Positions 6,911 to 9,465 of a stretch of DNA of 9,465 bases are shown here, piece after piece. The notes under the pieces are model-generated. The model was not told the origin of the DNA. It saw only the letters and a program-made list of their open reading frames with translations, and did no database searches. This stretch comes from Halanaerobiales bacterium (GTDB taxonomy: Bacteria; Bacillota_F; Halanaerobiia; Halanaerobiales; DTU029): positions 1 to 9,465 of the forward strand of contig JADQBV010000139.1 in NCBI GenBank assembly GCA_016278415.1. Reading direction: 5' to 3'. The number at the start of each line of letters is the position of its first letter. Position 1 is the first letter of the stretch. The translations under genes and the position numbers were made by a program.

Positions 6911-6992
6911 TTCTATACTCTTTCTATTAATTAGCATTAATTTTGCTATTTACTATCTCTGTAGAAACTAACATAATAAAAGCCAATATCAA

Positions 6993-7277
6993 TTAGAAAG
7001 AACGGAAAAAATGAGATAATCCAAATCCTATCAAGGCAGCAGCCGTTAATGCCACACTGAATGTTGTTACAAGGCCAGTTCCATATCTTTTTATAAATAT
7101 TGTACTTAAAAAACTAAATACAACTGTACCCGCTGTGGCAATCATTGAAATTATACCAGCATATGAAACAGATAAGTCTCTATACATTACCGGCCAAGCA
7201 GAACCGAGTAGCGAATCAGGTAAACCAAGGCTAATAAAAGAAATATAAATTATTATAAGTAAAGTAAACAATTGCAT
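6993..7277 (-). pseudogene. Truncated major facilitator superfamily transporter, N-terminal fragment
   Basis: Only about 90 residues remain of a family normally near 400. The fragment has one complete N-terminal membrane helix followed by the conserved LGLPDSLLGSAWPVM (18-32), a second helix (about 38-60), the inter-helix loop FIKRYGTGLVTTFS (61-74, equivalent to the MFS loop 2-3 motif) and the start of a third helix ending GFGLSHFFRSF, then a stop at 6993. In the same frame past the stop, a hydrophobic stretch to about 6930 weakly resembles the next family segment, so decay and not a clean deletion is likely. The ATG at 7277 lies only one base after AGGAGG. The TTG at 7271, seven bases from it, is the better start. 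Promoter and ribosome site look intact. The fragment could not form a working transporter; its former substrate is unknown, though a sugar or sugar acid would fit the neighbours. Confidence 0.75.
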
Positions 7278-7278
7278 T

Positions 7279-7284
7279 CCTCCT
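7279..7284 (-). promoter_or_regulatory. AGGAGG ribosome-binding site of the broken transporter
   Basis: A perfect Shine-Dalgarno sequence lies one base before the ATG at 7277, which is too close for normal initiation. It lies seven bases before the in-frame TTG at 7271, which favours the TTG as the original start. Confidence 0.6.
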
Positions 7285-7344
7285 AATGCAACAAATGTAA
7301 ATTGACCAAAAAATTGTTTATTAAAAGTATAAAACTATTTAAGT

Positions 7345-7372
7345 ATTATATCACTTTATTTCTTTGTTTCAA
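7345..7372 (-). promoter_or_regulatory. Predicted sigma-A promoter for the broken transporter
   Basis: Minus-strand TTGAAA (7367-7372), a 16-base spacer and a perfect TATAAT (7345-7350) form a strong consensus promoter. Transcription would begin near 7338, about 60 bases before the gene. The -35 box shares bases with the T-tract of the upstream terminator, so the transporter was insulated from the galactonate operon yet started right behind it. Confidence 0.6.
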
Positions 7373-7396
7373 AAAAATAACCAGGTTGCCCTGGTT
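7371..7396 (-). terminator. Rho-independent terminator of the galactonate operon
   Basis: On the minus strand AACCAGG-GCAA-CCTGGTT forms a perfect seven-base-pair stem with a GNRA-type tetraloop (arms 7390-7396 and 7379-7385), followed by A and then seven T residues (7371-7377). It begins about 40 bases after the kinase stop codon and marks the end of that operon. Confidence 0.9.
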
Positions 7397-7435
7397 TGGA
7401 TTTCAATCTGAATATCAATAATCTGTTGCAGAAAA

Positions 7436-8416
7436 TTACCTTTTTACCATATCATTATCTCCCTCAATAAAGGAAAAAATCTGTTCTCTAGTAACCCATG
7501 TTAAATCACCAGAAAAAGTATTAGTTAGTGTAATTAATGCATTACCCATATTTACCCCTAATTTTGGTCCTGATTCTAAATATCCAGCAAGAAATCCTCC
7601 TGCAAAAGCATCTCCTGCACCAAGTCTGTCTACAGTATATAGTTTTCCCTTCTGTTCAGACCTATATATCTTTCCATCAGACAGGCAGATAATATCCCAT
7701 AATGAACTATTTTCTTCATCAGAACCATAAATTAGACAAACTGTTGCGATATCATATTGTTCAGAAATCTTTCTGACCAATTCTTCCCCAGGGGCTTCTT
7801 TTATATTTAAAATTTCTTTAGCATCACCAGCAGAGGTAAATAAAATATCAACATATCTTAAATATTCTTCCATTTTCTTCTGAGCTTCTTTCTTCCCCCA
7901 TAGTTTACTACGATAGTTAATATCAAAAGCAACTGTTTTACCTAATTGTTTTGCTACTTTTAAAGCACTTAATGTTACATAATCTACATCCTTATTCAAA
8001 GCAGGATTAATCCCACTTGTAAGAAAAACCTTAGTATTACTTAAGATGAATTCCCAATTAAAATCAGCTGGTCCTATTTTACTAAAGGCAGAATCTTCTC
8101 GATCATAATAAGCCACTCCTGGACGAGGTGTACTTCCATTCTCAAAAAAATATAAACCCTGTCTATCTTTAGACCATTTAACCCATCCTGTATCTACACC
8201 CTGCTCTCTACATTTATTATTAATAAAGCGACCAAGGGGATTTTTAGCTAACTTAGTAACATATGATGCCGAAATACCCAGGCGGCTTGCTGCTACAGCA
8301 ACATTTAATTCACTCCCTGCAGGATACATGTTAAGTGATGAGACCTGTTCAATTACTTTTGACCCTTCAGGAGTTAGTCTTAGCATAGTTTCGCCAAATG
8401 TTATTAAATCAAACAT
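7436..8416 (-). CDS. kdgK: 2-keto-3-deoxy-sugar-acid kinase, PfkB family
   Basis: This ribokinase-fold enzyme uses ATP to phosphorylate 2-keto-3-deoxygluconate or 2-keto-3-deoxygalactonate at C6. Visible in the 326-residue product are ITFGETMLRLTP (5-16), typical of KdgK; the first PfkB signature region AGSELNVAVAASRLG (33-47); FDINYRSKLW (164-173), characteristic of KDG kinases; and the second signature DRLGAGDAFAGGF (263-275) with GAGD at 266-269, where Asp269 is the catalytic base. Length is normal. I placed the start at the ATG at 8416, six bases after GAGGAGG. An in-frame TTG at 8431 would overlap that ribosome site and the aldolase gene. One base separates it from the aldolase stop. Next to dgoD and the aldolase it should act on 2-keto-3-deoxygalactonate, in place of the unrelated DgoK; dual gluconate/galactonate activity is known for PfkB-type enzymes in other organisms. 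Confidence 0.92.
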   Translation of the reverse strand: MFDLITFGETMLRLTPEGSKVIEQVSSLNMYPAGSELNVAVAASRLGISASYVTKLAKNPLGRFINNKCREQGVDTGWVKWSKDRQGLYFFENGSTPRPGVAYYDREDSAFSKIGPADFNWEFILSNTKVFLTSGINPALNKDVDYVTLSALKVAKQLGKTVAFDINYRSKLWGKKEAQKKMEEYLRYVDILFTSAGDAKEILNIKEAPGEELVRKISEQYDIATVCLIYGSDEENSSLWDIICLSDGKIYRSEQKGKLYTVDRLGAGDAFAGGFLAGYLESGPKLGVNMGNALITLTNTFSGDLTWVTREQIFSFIEGDNDMVKR

Positions 8417-8417
8417 A

Positions 8418-9077
8418 TTAAGCCTCCTCAACTTGCATAACTTTTTTTATAAATTCTTTTGCATTTTGTGTTAAAATATCAAATTGTCCCATATTAACGG
8501 CTTGTTTATCAATAAGATTACCCCCTACACCCAATCCAACTGCTCCAGCTTCAAGAAAATCAGATGCATTAGTAATATTAACTCCTCCTACGGCAATTAA
8601 TGGGATATTAGCTAGGGGACTTAGGACAGACCTTACATAACTAGGACCTAAATTTGCCGCAGGAAATAATTTTACAAAATCTGCTCCTGAATTATATGCC
8701 CTTACCATTTCCGATGGTGTATAAGCACCTGGTATAGATATTTTATTTAAAGCCTTTGTCTTTTTAATTACATCTATATCAGTATTAGGTGATATTATAT
8801 ACTCAGCTCCTGCATCGACAACCCTTTCTACCTGTTCTTCAGTAATCACTGTACCTGCGCCAAGACAAAGCTGATCACCAAAACTCTTGCTAACTAAAGT
8901 AATTAATTCTATAGTTTTAAGACATTTTTCCTGACTATCTTGATTTAAGGTTATTTCTATTAAGCTAATTCCACCATCTATTAAAGACTCTATTGTTTCA
9001 ATAATTCTATCTTCTTCTATACCCCTGATTATAGCGATTATCTTATGGTCTGTAATTCTCTTTTTTATATTCATCAT
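8418..9077 (-). CDS. dgoA: 2-dehydro-3-deoxy-6-phosphogalactonate (KDPG/KDPGal) aldolase
   Basis: This class I Schiff-base aldolase should split the 2-keto-3-deoxy-6-phospho-sugar acid into pyruvate and glyceraldehyde-3-phosphate. The 219-residue TIM barrel is of normal family length. Key residues stand in order: Arg18 in AIIRG, catalytic Glu41 in IEITLN, LGAGTV (73-78), IISPNTD (94-100), GAYTPSE (117-123), the Schiff-base Lys136 in FVKLFPA, and the phosphate-loop AVGGV (162-166). As I recall, Val at this loop position is typical of KDPGal aldolase, where KDPG aldolase (Eda) has Thr, so Val163 supports the galactonate assignment given by the neighbours. The ATG at 9077 has GAGGG six bases upstream, and the adjacent ATG at 9074 is equally possible. 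The stop is one base from the kinase ATG. An Eda role in gluconate or glucuronate breakdown remains possible. Confidence 0.9.
   Translation of the reverse strand: MMNIKKRITDHKIIAIIRGIEEDRIIETIESLIDGGISLIEITLNQDSQEKCLKTIELITLVSKSFGDQLCLGAGTVITEEQVERVVDAGAEYIISPNTDIDVIKKTKALNKISIPGAYTPSEMVRAYNSGADFVKLFPAANLGPSYVRSVLSPLANIPLIAVGGVNITNASDFLEAGAVGLGVGGNLIDKQAVNMGQFDILTQNAKEFIKKVMQVEEA
8423..8429 (-). promoter_or_regulatory. kdgK: GAGGAGG ribosome-binding site of the kinase
   Basis: This near-perfect Shine-Dalgarno sequence lies six bases before the ATG at 8416, within the last codons of the aldolase gene. It settles the kinase start: the in-frame TTG at 8431-8429 lies at its edge and has no such site upstream. 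Confidence 0.85.
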
Positions 9078-9124
9078 TTGTATCCCTCATCACATTATTA
9101 TTTATTCGATTTCCTTATACTAAA

Positions 9125-9465
9125 TTACCATTCTGCAATAGAACCATCTTTATGTCTCCATAGCGGGTTCTTCCAATCATGTCCTTTTTTAGCCATCTCA
9201 ATAACAAATTCTTCGTTTATTTCGATTCCCAACCCATTACCCTGAGGGATACTTACATATCCATCCTGATACTCAAAGACCGTTTTATCCTCTAGATAGT
9301 CCAGCAGATCATTCCCCTGATTATAATGAATACCAAGGCTCTGTTCTTGAATTACAGCATTGTGAGCTGTAGCATCTACCTGCAGACAAGCAGCAAGTGC
9401 AATAGGTCCCAGAGGGCAATGAAAGGCAACAGCCATATCGTAGGCTTCAGCCATAGATGCAATCT
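9125..9465 (-). CDS. dgoD: D-galactonate dehydratase, C-terminal part (5' end outside window)
   Basis: This enolase-superfamily enzyme removes water from D-galactonate to give 2-keto-3-deoxygalactonate, the first step of the pathway completed by the next two genes. The visible 113 residues run off the right edge, and the Met at 9454 is internal. They match the C-terminus of DgoD closely: [37 protein letters not shown] and the terminal [10 protein letters not shown] with IAEW. Counting back from the C-terminus against the 382-residue E. coli protein with no gaps, the His of FHCPLGP falls at His285 (catalytic base) and the Glu of QEQS at Glu310, both kept. A small oddity is Phe where the family usually has Pro just before that His. 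A 47-base gap to the aldolase, with no terminator in it, suggests one operon. Other sugar-acid dehydratases of the family are less likely given the C-terminal match. Confidence 0.92.
   Translation of the reverse strand, partial: IASMAEAYDMAVAFHCPLGPIALAACLQVDATAHNAVIQEQSLGIHYNQGNDLLDYLEDKTVFEYQDGYVSIPQGNGLGIEINEEFVIEMAKKGHDWKNPLWRHKDGSIAEW

Larger units (their letters stand above)
6671..6992. other. AT-rich intergenic region upstream of lysR
   Basis: This 322-base stretch holds no convincing gene. It contains the predicted lysR promoter (6829-6857), an alternating AT run at about 6831-6847, two inverted repeats and the lysR ribosome site. Its right edge (about 6927-6992) reads, in the frame of the broken transporter just past its stop, as LILAFIMLVSTEIVNS, which looks weakly like a decayed continuation of that membrane protein. 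The leader between promoter and lysR would be about 150 nt. Confidence 0.6.

Noticed and set aside
6902..6930. Divergent plus-strand promoter TTGTCA-N17-TATTAA
   Set aside because: The -10 is poor and no plus-strand gene follows; the match is probably a by-product of the inverted repeat.
6993..7277. Broken transporter as an insertion-sequence relic
   Set aside because: The residues match the N-terminus of an MFS protein, and no transposase motif, terminal inverted repeat or target duplication was seen.
7436..8431. Kinase start at TTG 8431 with overlap into the aldolase gene
   Set aside because: The TTG lies at the edge of the GAGGAGG site, while ATG 8416 has ideal spacing and matches the family N-terminus.
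9045..9245. Plus-strand open frame spanning the dgoD-aldolase gap
   Set aside because: Most of it is antisense to the conserved C-terminus of dgoD and the start of the aldolase; the composition is that of antisense translation.

Overview
The window is AT-rich and almost every gene lies on the minus strand, so the biology reads from right to left. Strong Shine-Dalgarno sequences (AGGAGG, GAGGAGG), near-consensus sigma-A promoters, a lipoprotein signal and very low G+C intergenic DNA (9 of 60 bases in 6781-6840) point to a low-GC Firmicute-type bacterium. An anaerobic Halanaerobiales- or Clostridia-like host would fit, but the taxon cannot be fixed from the sequence alone.

Right part (7371-9465): the end of a sugar-acid catabolic operon. 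In transcription order it holds the C-terminal part of a D-galactonate dehydratase (dgoD), a class I KDPG/KDPGal aldolase and a PfkB-type 2-keto-3-deoxy-sugar-acid kinase. It closes with a clear rho-independent terminator at 7371-7396. Together these make a complete De Ley-Doudoroff route: galactonate to 2-keto-3-deoxygalactonate, phosphorylation, then cleavage to pyruvate and glyceraldehyde-3-phosphate. The kinase is a KdgK-type PfkB protein and not the unrelated DgoK of enterobacteria.

Middle (6671-7370): a strong promoter whose -35 box lies in the T-tract of that terminator drives a broken major-facilitator gene, of which only about 90 N-terminal residues remain. After it comes an AT-rich, gene-free stretch holding a near-consensus promoter and inverted repeats upstream of a LysR gene.

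Left part (133-6670): seven tightly packed genes that look like one transcription unit. The order is a LysR regulator, a WecE/RffA-type sugar aminotransferase, an ArnC/Dpm1-like family 2 glycosyltransferase without the usual membrane tail, an ATP-grasp ligase, and a NitT/TauT/SsuABC-type importer (lipoprotein, permease, ATPase). Gaps are 1-16 nt or the genes overlap, so co-expression is likely. The mixture of amino-sugar chemistry, an ATP-grasp ligase and an importer of small anions or organics under a co-transcribed LysR protein is the most unusual feature of the window. Its product and substrate are unknown.

Several gene starts were refined from ribosome-binding sites: the kinase at 8416, the aminotransferase at 5766 and the ABC ATPase at 894. 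Bases 1-132 hold no recognisable gene. No tRNA, rRNA, CRISPR array or intact insertion sequence was seen.
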